Assembly (NCBI GenBank): GCA_022478985.1
Contig: JAKSZP010015879.1
Location: forward strand, 62,001-126,000
Source: Massospora cicadina
Taxonomy: Eukaryota; Entomophthoromycota; Entomophthoromycetes; Entomophthorales; Entomophthoraceae
DNA length: 64,000 nucleotides
Direction: 5' to 3'
The notes under the pieces are model-generated. The model was not told the origin of the DNA. It worked only from the letters and a program-made list of their open reading frames with translations, and did not search any database. Within the stretch, counting starts at the first letter, position 1, and each line of letters begins with the position of its first letter. The position numbers and the translations under genes were made by a program. Of the stretch, positions 44,502 through 54,961 are shown in pieces.

Positions 44502-46195
44502 TTGACAAATTCAAAATCCGTGTATCCGCTTAGTTTGCCGTGGACTCCGCCCACTTTTGACACAGATTTAAACATAATTAAGTCGTTCTATCCAATTAAA
44601 CGCGCTGTTGCCCAGATCCTTTTCCTGATTTTCGCAGACTGGATTATCTGGTCGCTTGATCCTGCCATGTGGCAGCGGATTGTTGACACAGTAATCCAGC
44701 CTGCCCCCAAAGGTGAGCCCACTGTAAATTCGTTCCATCATGTCCATTAAACAGAGGCCCTTCCATTTAATTCAGACATTGAGTATGCTGAGTCTGCTCC
44801 CCAGGGGGAGCAATCTCAAGTCATCCCAGGCCTGCTGCACTTGGGTTCAGCACCATTCGCTGCCATTGCCACTGTGGGTCCAGCTTACTAGCAGGACTTA
44901 GAGTGTCCTCACTTAGGGAAACTCAGTTCCAGCCCCTCCTTTGGGGTTTCTTCCACTTCTACCGACATTCCCAACAATGTGGTGGTCTCTGGGCCGCCTC
45001 CTGCTGGGGTACAGGCCTCTCCTTCAAGTCCTGAAGGCCAGAAACTGCAATTCCTGGAGGAGTCGTCATATTCCCTGCCTCTCCCGCCCATGGGGGTTGC
45101 CCTCATAAGACTCACAGTTGCTCCCAACGCAACCATCTGGTTTACCCTGGGGGCTTTGGTATGTTATTGAATGTTTACTTCCCTCACGTGTCCCATAGAT
45201 CCCCACTTATCTTAGTCACTCGGACCACTATGCCTCTGGCATTCTGGGCCCTCCACTGGGTGCTCATGCACCCTGACTGGGAGCCCAGTCTAGTTCTCTG
45301 TAGCCGCATCTGTGACATAATGAACCAACCACTAGTTTTGAAATTCTCCACCCTCCTTGCTAGGGTGGGCGATGCGCTGGACTATGCCCTCACTTTGAGT
45401 GTGCTTTCCCTGTGTGACCTGGACTTCTCCTGCTGGGCGGTAGCCTCATTCATCTGGGCTTGCCACCAGACTCAATTGAACTGGTCCCCAGCCTGCCAAG
45501 CACCAACGGAGAGTGTTACCCTCTCAGCGAATACAACAGGGTTGGTAGTTTCCCCTGTCCCCTTGGATGAGGTGGCAGATCAAGTCCTGGGCGTCCTAGC
45601 CGAGATCCAGGTGCGTCTCACTGCTGATGGGGGGAAGTCCCCACTTCCCTCTGATGCACAGTAGAGTGTGTCCCTCCTGGACGCTTTGTATGGGGATGCC
45701 CACCGTTGGGTCAGGGGAGTGCTCCGCTCTGCTGCCAAGCTGTGCAACCCCACCCCCTTGTTGGCGTTGGTTACCTCAGCGGTCCAGGCCCCTGAGTCAA
45801 GACCAGCGTGCCTCCTCCGCTTGTTTACGTTGAGACAGGCAGCCATGGACCTGGTCTCCTTGATCAAGGCCTTCACGGTCCTGGCTCCCATGGTCCCAAT
45901 TCTGGTCAAAATCGCAGTCTCCACATTCTGCGCAGCCCTGGATCCCAGTGCGGCAGCCCATACCGCTTGGGATCCCCTCCCTGGATCTTTAGAGGTCGCA
46001 TTTTTGGTGGTGCGGGCAATTGAGGCCAGGCCATGGCATGATCCCGCCTGTCCTGTCGCCACTCCCAAGGCACCTTGTGCTGCGCCTCCTCCTGCCAATG
46101 GGCGCAGCCAGGGGAAGCGTCCCCCTGGTTTAGCTGCCTTTTGTTTCCCCCAGGGGCATCCTTGGTGGACTTCCCCAAAAGGGAGTTCCTGCTGA
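44502..46195 (+). pseudogene. Unrecognised GC-rich long ORF with few breaks
   Basis: One coding-like tract of about 560 codons: frame 44502-45170 with two stops (44748 TAA, 44889 TAG), then a frame change near 45165 into 45161-46195, where a single TAG (45662-45664) divides 167 and 175 codons. The first part has a hydrophobic run (AVAQILFLIFADWIIWSLDP); the middle is Ser/Pro rich; the last part is Ala/Leu/Val rich and helical (LLALVTSAVQAPE, AFTVLAPMVPILVKIAV). No known motif, zinc knuckle or RT block is seen. It follows a TATA-like box by about 50 bases and is followed by AATAAAG near 46510. It could be a gag or extra ORF of family K, or a captured gene. I do not know its function. Confidence 0.5.
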
Positions 46196-46569
46196 TTATA
46201 ATGCCGGCCCCTAGCTCAGATCAGGAGGTGGAATCGCTGGGTCCTTGGTGCTCAGTTTCTGCTCAGGGTGATGAAATTGTTCCCCAGGGGGTGGAGGTTA
46301 CTCAGTGTGATGAGATCGTTCCTCAGGGTGAACCTGGACCCCCCTGGTGAGAGTGGGGGGTGGTGCGTATCAATCTTCACTTACCTATGTGGAGCAAGGA
46401 GGTGTTGGAGACCCCGGATCAGCCATGCCCTACCCCTGCGGATCCTGGCCAATCTCTTCTGATGTTTGGATATGGGCCCTCTCAGGTGCCCTTTCACTAG
46501 CTCACCCCAATAAAGAGGACCAAGCATACTTCTTGTTTCCAATTTCCTTTCCCTTGGAGTCTGGGGTAG
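46196..46569 (+). other. 3' end of unit H
   Basis: GC-rich sequence with two near-identical short units (GATGAAATTGTTCCCCAGGG at 46269 and GATGAGATCGTTCCTCAGGG at 46309) and an AATAAAG signal near 46510. It ends at the LTR of element B. Confidence 0.4.
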
Positions 46570-47708
46570 TGTTGGGATTTTTGCCCATATTCCCAGCCTG
46601 CTAGATTACCTGGTATCGCTAGGGGAAAATTCCCTAAGGCGAAGTAAATCAGAAATCAGTTGGCCCAAGTTTCAGAGGAACTACGTTCAGGAGATTTTGG
46701 GATATTCACCTGGTCATATCCATTGAGGATCAATCCAGATGAATACCTAAAATATCATTGTGCGGAGTGGCTGACGAAATAGGGACATCTGATAGTGATT
46801 AACTATCAGGTGTATCAATTGGGATTTTTCAGGTTTCATCACTGACTGATTGGGAAAGAATAGTGAGTTGCAAGGCGAGTGATGCTGCCTGCAACTAGAA
46901 AATTGATTGGTTGGTGAAGTGACCTGCCATAATTGGTAATAGTCCCATTACCTAAGCAGGTCGCTAGCCAATTATGGTTGGTTCACTTGGATCAAGAGGA
47001 AAACGTTAGGGACACATTTTCTGAATCTTTCCGTTTGAGGTCTCAAGGATGTCCAATGATGGAATACTAGCCAGGATGGGGAAGATTATCGCTGTCAAGA
47101 CGAGGAAGGGTGACTTAATGGCAATGGCTGTTGTTTCATCGAAGAGGTGTCAACCAAGGGTTAGACAGCTGAGTCCCCTTACTATATAATTCCCTAGGAT
47201 TTACTATAATAAAAAACTCTAGTTTTAAGATAACAATTACTTTACAGTAATATTATCAATTTGGTGTATAGTTAGACTATCAGCTTCTATTGTGTCATTC
47301 TATCTCAAAGATATTATTGCAGAAGGCAATAATTGGAAGACTCTCAGAGAGAAGAGTAAAGACCTGAGCGGGGATCTAGAGACAAAGGAACCACAATCAG
47401 GGATAGCTGCTGACTGTGTGTTGGGCCAAGAGATACTGTCACTGGGGTATCTTAATGAAGATTGGGTGGACAAGAGTATAGGGAACCAATCCCTACAAGT
47501 ATGACTTCAAGAGTATTTAATTGTAATTACTGGCCGAGTGTTGGGCCAAATAATAGTTCAATCTCAACTACAGATAATAGTCTCCATACTAATATTGACT
47601 AATACACTTTATACAACGTGACAAAGTGCACAAGGAAATCAAACCTGTGCAGTAAAAAGGTTACTGGGTTGATGGCTGATAATCAACCTAGAGTAAATTT
47701 TTACAAGT
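46570..47708 (+). repeat. 5' LTR of element B
   Basis: Starts TGTTGGGATTTTTGCCC and ends TTTTTACAAGT (ACAACA in the 3' copy). TATA box ACTATATAAT near 47183. It carries a 70-codon open frame downstream of the TATA box. It pairs with 54943-56079. Confidence 0.93.
47292..47504 (+). CDS. Small ORF inside element B LTR
   Basis: A 70-codon frame (MSFYLKDIIAEGNNWKTLRE...) about 110 bases after the LTR TATA box, so it would lie at the start of the element RNA. The same frame is present in the 3' LTR (55423-55800), where it is longer upstream (125 codons) but stops earlier. The protein is charged and shows no signal peptide or known motif. Both copies keep the core YLKDIIAEGNNWKTLREKSKD. It could be a leader peptide, a gag start joined by splicing, or a chance open frame kept by LTR similarity. 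Confidence 0.35.
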   Translation: MSFYLKDIIAEGNNWKTLREKSKDLSGDLETKEPQSGIAADCVLGQEILSLGYLNEDWVDKSIGNQSLQV

Positions 47709-47726
47709 TGGTGCTCACTACAGGGG
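47709..47726 (+). promoter_or_regulatory. Primer binding site of element B
   Basis: TGGTGCTCACTACAGGGG right after the LTR, identical to the site of element A at 1103-1120. Confidence 0.82.
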
Positions 47727-47759
47727 TAGTTGAGTAGGGAACCTATTATAATTTCATAT

Positions 47760-48965
47760 AAAGAAGAACTACGCAAGCTGTGGACCAAGATCGCCACTGT
47801 GAATCAGAATGCCTTAAACTCAAAGGACCATCGGGAGTTTGCAGCCTTGGAGGAATGAGTCGCCAAGGTGGAGGAAGGAGTGGAGAATGTAGCTAACTTT
47901 GGGAACGAGTTACTCGGCAAAGTAAACTTGTTGAAGAAGAAAGAAGGGGACCTCATTAGAGAGGTCCTATACTTGAAAATGGAGCGAGAAGCAATTGTGT
48001 TTGTTTAAGAAAGTTTGGTGCAGATATCAAGAAATTAACTAAACAAGTGGAGGAACTTAAAGCTCACAGATGTGCTTGTGAGCCTGATATGTCCAGTGAT
48101 GCCAAAGATAGAAGTCCTTGCATGATACTTGGGAAGTCAAATACCCCAAGGAATATGCCGCCTGCTTTCAATGCCATTTTGGAGATGATGCCCGATGTCA
48201 CTCTGCAAGTTAGCTGAGTAGATGAACTGAGAGAATCAGCCAGAAATGGCTTGGAGAATTTAGGGCAACGCCAAAATTGTCAACATTCCATTGGGATAAC
48301 GCCCCAGCATTTTTATGACTGTTTGACATGACTATGAATGGCTACAGAGATGTCAAAAGGCTTTGATGGTCATGAACTGCCTGGACACCAACTGTCAAAA
48401 CTCAGTGTTACCCCACCTATAGGGGGACAGCTGGTCATATGCAGAGGCAAAGGCGGCCATCATGAAGGAGTTCAGAAGTCCAACCCGCATGTCAAAATGC
48501 AAGCAGGAATTTATGGGAATTCAATTCCATAAAGATGAGTCTCTTGCTAGCTTCACGGATTTTACCAGGAGTTGCAGATCCTGGCCAGAGCGAAATTTTT
48601 GGATGACTTTGATGCTAGAATCGCCCTGCAAGCAGCTCTTTGGCCCTATCGCAATTTGCATCATATGATGTCTTCCATGTTTGCAATGGAGATAACTACA
48701 TTGCAAATCATAGACAACCTGAAGATTTTGGGAGCGACATTTGATGCCCCAAATAGAAGCTTCAAGTCAAATCTGGTATGAAATCCAAATTCCAAAAAGG
48801 GAAACAAAGGAGCAAAGGAGGCTACCAATTGAACTGTGCCAGGAAATAAGCCTGAAGAATTCAATCAGTTAAGCAAGACTGAGAAGGTCTGCTATCAGTG
48901 TGGCGGGAAAAGACATTTCAGCGTACACTGCAAAAAGCTGAAGGATCAGATTAACGTGGTATAGG
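47760..48965 (+). pseudogene. gag of element B
   Basis: The first part (EELRKLWTKIATVNQNALNS near 47766, then KVNLLKKKEGDLIREVLYLK near 47920-47980) is strongly helical and probably a coiled coil. A capsid-like segment lies in the frame 48572-48781 (ILARAKFLDDFDARIALQAA, WPYRNLHHMM), typical of Ty3 gag. The zinc knuckle CYQCGGKRHFSVHC at 48890-48931 has all of CX2CX4HX4C. Stops near 47856, 48006 and 48220 and a few shifts break the gene. It packages the element RNA into particles. Confidence 0.82.
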
Positions 48966-50370
48966 CTAAAGAAACAGCAGCTGCCAAGGATTCAGGAAAA
49001 GGGCCCGCTGCCTAGACAAGGAACAGTCTAGAGCAGCGGAGAAACTTGTTCCTCCCAATATCATGAATGAAGAAATAGATATTAGTGATCTGTTTGTAGA
49101 CGACGAGCAGGAACAGCTATACCAAGTGGCCAATATGGATGTGAATGCCGTGACCAGATCTGGGCAAAGAAGATCGACCCCAAGATAATCCAGGAAGTTT
49201 CCCGGCCATATGCCCAACAACTGGCGGAGAAGATTCAAACTGCCAAGGATCCTGAAGAGTTATCAGACATCCATTTAAATGAGGCCAATTTGTCTATCCC
49301 CCTCGGTGCAATAAAGGAATCATTTCCTGAATTATCAGCGCAAATTATTCACACCCTAGATTCAGCTAATAACGCCGCCATTCACTTTGTAAATACTATA
49401 TTACAATACTCTGAGTGTATGTATATAGATATACAAGTGAATCGAGTGAGTGAGGGCGATTGTCAACAGCAGAGCGCCCAATAATATTGTGTTGACCAAG
49501 TTGGTAAAGAGGATAAAGATCTCATTGGACTTGGAACACAAGTGAGAATATGGGACAGCTGGGCTGAACACCACCGTTTCCTGTGGAGCGTATAGTGCGC
49601 TGCCACTACAAATCAGGTCATTGGTGGTATCTGCGCCAGCGATAGTTTTGGCAAACCAAAACTATGACATCCTGATTGGAACAGAGTTTCTACGGAAGTA
49701 TGGAGTTAAATGTAACTTTGAGGATAATATGTTGACCATCCTGGGTCAGAAGTTACCATTGGTATACCAGAAGGATTGTGAAGCTCCATTGAATCAAAGA
49801 AAAAACTTCATTAATCTGATATACAATGATGGCATTGTACCAATTTGATACCAATTAGTTGGTAGGAAGTGACGCGAGATGCCAGCAGAAATCCTAGAAA
49901 ACTGGGGAATTTCATTAAGGATCAAGAAAGAGAGGACCATACTGGCTGGATCGCAGATAATAGTCAACACAGGGTTGACTTTGGAGATTCCTGAGCTATT
50001 GTATGGGGAAGTTGGAAGCCCCTGGAAGGAGTCCAGAGTGGAGCCATGGGTGGCTCCTGGGATAATAATACCAGGCCATGGAGAAATTCGAGTTCTCCTG
50101 GTGAACTTGAGTGAAAAACTGATGAAGATAAAGAGGAATCAGATCATCACAATTATTCATTTTATCCCAACGGCCAAATTGAGACAATTTCACGATTTTG
50201 GGTCTCTTGATAAAATGGTATTACCAGCTGGGGTAGCCAAAAAAATCTACCTGTTGGCTGATTGGGAGCAGCTCGCTGATCTGCCAGAAGGCCAGCAGGA
50301 AGAGATGCTCAAACTACTTGAGATCTATTGGGAAGTGTTTGCTCAGGACAACCACAATTTGGGATGTGCA
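48966..50370 (+). pseudogene. Protease and linker of element B
   Basis: The active-site strand reads AIVNSRAPNNIVLTK: DSG is replaced by Asn-Ser-Arg at 49465-49473, both changes readable as G to A. GAYSALPLQIRSLVVSAPAIV and YDILIGTEFLRKYGV follow (frame 49621-49848). The linker frame 49879-50373 (164 aa) is open: MPAEILENWGISLRIKKERT, then HFIPTAKLRQFHDFGSLDKM and EIYWEVFAQDNHNLGCA. A 64-codon frame at 49290 precedes the protease. Apart from the lost Asp this is one of the better-kept proteases here. Confidence 0.85.
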
Positions 50371-51255
50371 TGAGACATAATTCACAAGGTCAACACCAGG
50401 GAAAATCTACCAATAAGGATGAGACCAATCCATAGATTAAAAGCTGCTAAATTGGTAGTGGAGGATGAGATCAGCAAACTAGTGAAGCATGGGCTTCTAA
50501 TTCCGTTTTCAAGTCCCTGGACGAGTCTTATTCTGATTGTGAAGAAGAAGGATGGATTGAATTGGGTTTTGATTGACTACTGGAGGCTGAAAAAATTATG
50601 AAGAAGTATTCATATTCCCTACTGAGGATTGACAATGCGCTGGTTCATTTAGGAGAAGCAAAGTATTTCTCCATGATGGATCTAATCTCGGGATATTGGC
50701 AGATCAACTTACCAGAAGAAGACTAAGAAAAATGCGCAATTATTGTTGCGCAGGGGTTATACCAGCCAATGAGGATGCCCCAGGGTCTCTGAAATGCGCC
50801 TGTGAAGTTCCAGAGGGCCATGGACGCGATATTAAGCGACCTGAAGTTGTTGTGCATCCTGTTATATCTGGACGATATCAATGTGTTCAGTAGAACGTTT
50901 ACTGATCACATCCACCACTTGGAAGAAGTTTTTAAGCGACTGTCCATGGCTAACCTGAAGATCAAGCCAAAAAAGTGCCACTTCTTCAAGAAAGAGTTGG
51001 AATACCTGGGATTTTTAATCAACTCAAGTGGTTGCAGCCTCAAACCCAGAAGATAGCAGCTATAGAGCATATGGCTGTACCAAAGAGTGTCCAAGACATC
51101 CAAGTATTCCTTGTATGGTCAGATACTATAGAAGATTTATTCAGGACTTCACCCGAATAGCTGAGCCATTATTCCATTTATTAAAGGACCCAAAAAAGGC
51201 TTCATGTGTAATGAAGAGGCCCAGAACTCCTTTGATGAGTTACGCTGGTATTTGA
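50371..51255 (+). pseudogene. Reverse transcriptase of element B (YLDD intact)
   Basis: The frame 50419-50601 has VEDEISKLVKHGLLIPFSSP and LILIVKKKDGLNWVLIDYWR. The palm continues in another frame (KYFSMMDLISGYWQINLPEE near 50670) with a TAA at 50723 and a TGA near 50790. The frame 50802-51056 has KFQRAMDAILSDLKLL and the catalytic LLYLDDINVFSRTF (YLDD at 50865-50876), then HLEEVFKRLSMANLKIKPKK and the thumb. RYYRRFIQDFTRIAEPLFHL near 51120 is in a further frame. Catalytic residues are intact; at least four breaks stop translation. Confidence 0.9.
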
Positions 51256-51662
51256 CAGATATGCCAATTCTGAAATATCTGAATTTCAATCGGGAGTTTA
51301 TCATTCAAACTGATGCTTTATTGACCGCAATCAGCGCCATACTGAGCCAAGTAGATGAACTTGGGGACGAGCATCTGGTGGCATATGTGAGCTGGACACT
51401 ATCAGCCGCTGAGAGGAACTACACCATGACTGAGTGTGAATGCCTTGCAGTCATTTACGCATGTAATCAGTTTCAGGTGTATGTCCACGGAATGCACTTT
51501 AAGGTGGTGACAGACCACTCTTTACTGTGTTGGCTACACAATCTAAGGGAACCAGAAGGACAACTGGCCTGATGGGCACTTAAGCTTCAGGCTTATGATT
51601 ATGAGATAGTCCGCCAAGTGGGAACTTCTCATCAGAACGCTGATGGCTTATCACAGTTGCTA
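51256..51662 (+). pseudogene. RNase H of element B
   Basis: The frame 51204-51572 (122 aa) spans the domain: FIIQTDALLTAISAILSQVD, EHLVAYVSWTLSAAERNYTM, TECECLAVIYACNQF, KVVTDHSLLCWLHNL. The Asp-Glu-Asp residues of the RNase H fold are present (QTDA, ECEC, TDHS). One TGA (51570-51572) separates it from ALKLQAYDYEIVRQ and the final HQNADGLSQL block near 51630-51660, which carries the last catalytic Asp. Confidence 0.88.
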
Positions 51663-52920
51663 ATGGTCCAGTTGGTATACCCACAGGCGGATGAGCTATT
51701 CCAGAGAATGGTTGAAGGAAGAATTGGGGATGAGCCTTATGAAATCCAAGGTGCGCTAAAAAAAGTGATGGAAAACACTGAGGCTATGTATGGACAAGTA
51801 TTCAAGATGATCAACAGGAGGCGGCTATTATTCCCAAAACCATCAGAAAGAGCAGCAATAGTGCAAGCAGCTCATAAGGTTGTTGGGCATGGAGGCCTGA
51901 GGAAAACAACTGACCATATCCACCAGTATTATTACTGGGGATCAATCAACTACGATGTTGCAGATCATCTGGCTTGTTGCGTGGAGTGCCAGCTTCATAA
52001 ACCACACAAGAATACAACTGGACACCGTCTGTTCCGCCCTGGATTCGCCTGGCACATGGTGTCCATTGATGTGATGGGACCGCTGATGATGAGCACAGGG
52101 GGAGTCAAGTACATCATAGTTGCCATTGACCATCTGATGAGATGGGTCAAAAAAAGGCCCTAACCAGAGTAGACGCTATTAGTACTGCGAGATTCATCCT
52201 GGATCAAGTGGTATACTGGCATGGATGTCTGCAAGTCCTGTTGAGTGACAATGGGACCAACTTCAATTCTCATGTGATCCCAAGGTTATATGAAATAATA
52301 GGGATCTGAGGAGCTGTGTCAGTACCATACCAGCTGGAGACAAATGGACTAGTAGAACGGGCCAATGGGATGCTGGCTGCAATGCTGAGGAAGCTAGTTG
52401 CAGGGAGAACTTCCGCGTGGGGAACTTAAATGAGTTTAATTATGTTTGTCTACAACACTAGACATTATATGGTGATGGGAAAGATGCCATTTATATTATT
52501 ATATGGAAGAAAGGCTGAGTTGCCGCCAATTATATATTTGGTGGTGGAACCTATGTTGGGAATGAGTACTGAGCAATACTTGGACTGACTGATTAGTATC
52601 CTGATTGATATTCAATTGCAAGCATTTGATAAAGCCTTGAAGAAAAGGATACGAGCAAAATTGATGGATGACAAAAATGACTGGCCTCAGAAGAATATCA
52701 AATAGGGGAAAGAGTTTCCTATTGCAATATGCATGGTTTCAAATAAAGAAACAAATTAGATGCATTGTGGTTGGGTCCATTTAAAGTAATTGCCAAGACA
52801 GGGACTGATGCTTACTCCATCAAGAATCTCTTGTATGGAAGAGTTGTAAATTGAGTCCACACTAAGTATATAAAGCGTTGGATCAAGAAAAAAAAAATAA
52901 AAGAGTTCCCAAAGGACTGA
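51663..52920 (+). pseudogene. Integrase of element B
   Basis: The frame 51618-52163 (181 aa) covers the end of RNase H and the integrase head: HKVVGHGGLRKT and CCVECQLHKPHKN form the zinc site, then VSIDVMGPLMMSTGGVKYII with the first core Asp and AIDHLMRWVKK. In the next frame are WHGCLQVLLSDNGTNFNS near 52218-52270 (second Asp) and ETNGLVERANGMLAAMLRKL near 52335-52395 (Glu). MGKMPFILLYGRKAELPPI near 52480 and the tail ALWLGPFKVIAKTGTDAYSI near 52758-52820 (GPY/F motif) complete it. All DDE residues are visible; at least two frame changes. Confidence 0.92.
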
Positions 52921-52961
52921 TGAACCATTAAGTTGGTCATGTCCTGATGATTAGACAAGTC

Positions 52962-53020
52962 AAAAAAGGACCTCTGAACCAATATAGATGGTTAAGCCCA
53001 AAAAAAGGACCTCTGAACCA
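52962..53020 (+). repeat. Short tandem duplication after integrase of B
   Basis: AAAAAAGGACCTCTGAACCA occurs twice with a 39-base period; a weaker third unit (GGACCTTGAACCA) is at about 53075. Confidence 0.7.
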
Positions 53021-53251
53021 TGGAAAACTGGTAGGTTTAAGTACCCAGGACTCAGTTTGGGGGAAAAGATGGACCTTGAACCAAAACAAGGACAAGTCCC
53101 ATAGTAAAAAAGAATAAAGATGAAGAAAATTAATAAAAGATATTGGGAAAAAAAATTTAAAACTGCATAAATAAAAAAGCCAATATATTTTTAGAATTTT
53201 TATTTTTATTGATCATCCTCACTATGGGGATGATTGTCATCTCTTGGGGGA

Positions 53252-53263
53252 GGGAGGTATGAA
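53252..53263 (+). promoter_or_regulatory. Possible second polypurine tract
   Basis: GGGGGAGGGAGG at the start of the antisense tract, about 1.7 kb before the LTR PPT. A second internal PPT is known in some Ty3 elements with extra ORFs. It is a sequence resemblance only. Confidence 0.3.
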
Positions 53264-53274
53264 TAAACAGCCTG

Positions 53275-54961
53275 TCAAAATTGATATGCAATTGGATGCT
53301 TGTGAGGGCGAGACCTACATGAAACCAAGTTTGTTGAGTGAACGCTGAGCCCAGAGAAAAATGAGGGGAAGGGAAATTGAGATGTCAGAAGATGCCAATT
53401 GTGAAACCCTGGAGTGGGGAGGAAAGCAGCAATAAAAAAAGGCAATCTGTGAATATTCCCTGAGTAATCCCAATATGGCACCAGGAGCTGGAAGATTTGT
53501 CCTGAGCACCTGCCAACAGGCCTCATCAAGGACACCGGACATGTGGGCCAGCAACAAAGAAAGAATAATTGTTGGGGGTTGCCAAATCATGCCCTCTATC
53601 AATGCCATCAGTGGAAGATACTGATGGTAAGCTCAGAGAAGAGATAAATTGTGCAGAGAGTGAATTGCATCCTGCAAGTAGTGACTATGGGCTTCTCAGA
53701 AGCTAAAGATGAATGATTGGTGGAAACCAGGTGAGGCTGGAAGCTTTGTGGACCAAATTTTGAAGAACTTGGCCCACAAAGTGAAGAGCATAAGCGGCAT
53801 TATTCCTGATTTAGAAGGTTATTAAGATCAGAGGGATTCAGCGCTAATGTCAAAACCTCGGTGACTTGGGCCCTGAATTCAGTGCAGGGGAGCTCAAAGT
53901 GTATGCTGTTACTGATTGAAAGCTCAGAGACCAGAACAGCGGGTTTGTTAAATTGAACCAAGTGAGAAGAGGAACTCAGGGAGCAGGTCTAACCTGGCCA
54001 GAAATGAATGATCCAGAACAACTGGCATAATCTCTGGAGCATCTATGATGATGTTCAGAGCATCAGCAAAATGAGCCAAATCCAGGAGGTTTCAAAGTCC
54101 AACTCTGGAATTGATTGCAGAGGAAGAGTCAGCTGAGAGTTGTTTGAAACGATGGCCAGCCTGGTTTCAGAGGGATTAGTTACTGTTTCTGGTAATTTGA
54201 TGGAAGGACTAGCCGCTTGTGCCAGACTAGGCGTATAATCCCTGGAAGGACCATAAAAGAGGTTCCATCGAGCATCCTGACTCATCTGCTGGAAGAGACG
54301 GAGGTCTGGATCAGACAGATTATTGAGGAGCTGCTGGTAGCAAGATTTGGAATTTGATATATGAGCTGGATGAGAGGGGGATGTCAGACTTATAAAGAAG
54401 TTGACATTATTCACTCTATAATCCATTAGGCTCCAATTTCAGGGAAAATAATCTCAAAATTAATGAGATAAGCTCTCCAAGGGAGGAATTAAGAATGACT
54501 TATGCCAAGAGGTATGAGTGAAATAACAAGGGTGAATAAGAAATAAGTATTCTTAATTAAGCCACAAAACAAACACCGATGGAAAGAGTATCCTGTCTAG
54601 GATGAGGAGAAAATCAGGAAATCAAGGACGCCAGACCAAGAATCCTGAATATGACAGCGGGTCATATACCCTGACAGGGGGAAAAGTGGGTCCTGTGATG
54701 AATATCATCATGAGTAAATTGATCAGCCTGGCACAACAGAATGTTGTGGGGACAGAGCTCTGAGAAGGCAGTAGTGAGGAGGAAGAGGAAGAACGCCATA
54801 TGCCAAAGGTCATCCTGAGCAGCGTTGAGTATTGACGATGTATACTCCGCTTGAACCAAAGAAGTATTCAACCAAGTGTCCAAAGTGGTGTTCTCATGCC
54901 CCAGTCCTTTTCTCGCTGGAAATCTAGGCAATAGGGGGGATGTGTTGGAATTTTTGCCCAT
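53275..54961 (-). pseudogene. Antisense coding-like tract between integrase and 3' LTR of B
   Basis: The 2-kb stretch after integrase carries minus-strand frames placed one after another: 54961-54662 (99 aa, whose ATG lies inside the 3' LTR), 54813-54622, 54426-54055 (123 aa, with DLRLFQQMSQDARWNLFYGP) and 53608-53315 with 53535-53275. Composition is protein-like (mixed, Leu/Ser/Pro rich with hydrophobic runs such as LWHMAFFLFLLTTAF), and neighbouring frames join with single shifts. Plus-strand frames here are short. Extra sense or antisense ORFs at this position are known in some plant Ty3/gypsy lineages. I recognise no domain; it could also be a captured gene. Confidence 0.5.
54931..54942 (+). 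promoter_or_regulatory. Polypurine tract of element B
   Basis: ATAGGGGGGATG directly precedes the TGTTGG start of the 3' LTR. Confidence 0.75.

Noticed and set aside
45580..46178. Minus-strand frames (172 and 90 codons) opposite the H ORF
   Set aside because: Arg/Ala/Gly-rich shadow of the plus-strand ORF; the plus frame continues over more than 1 kb.
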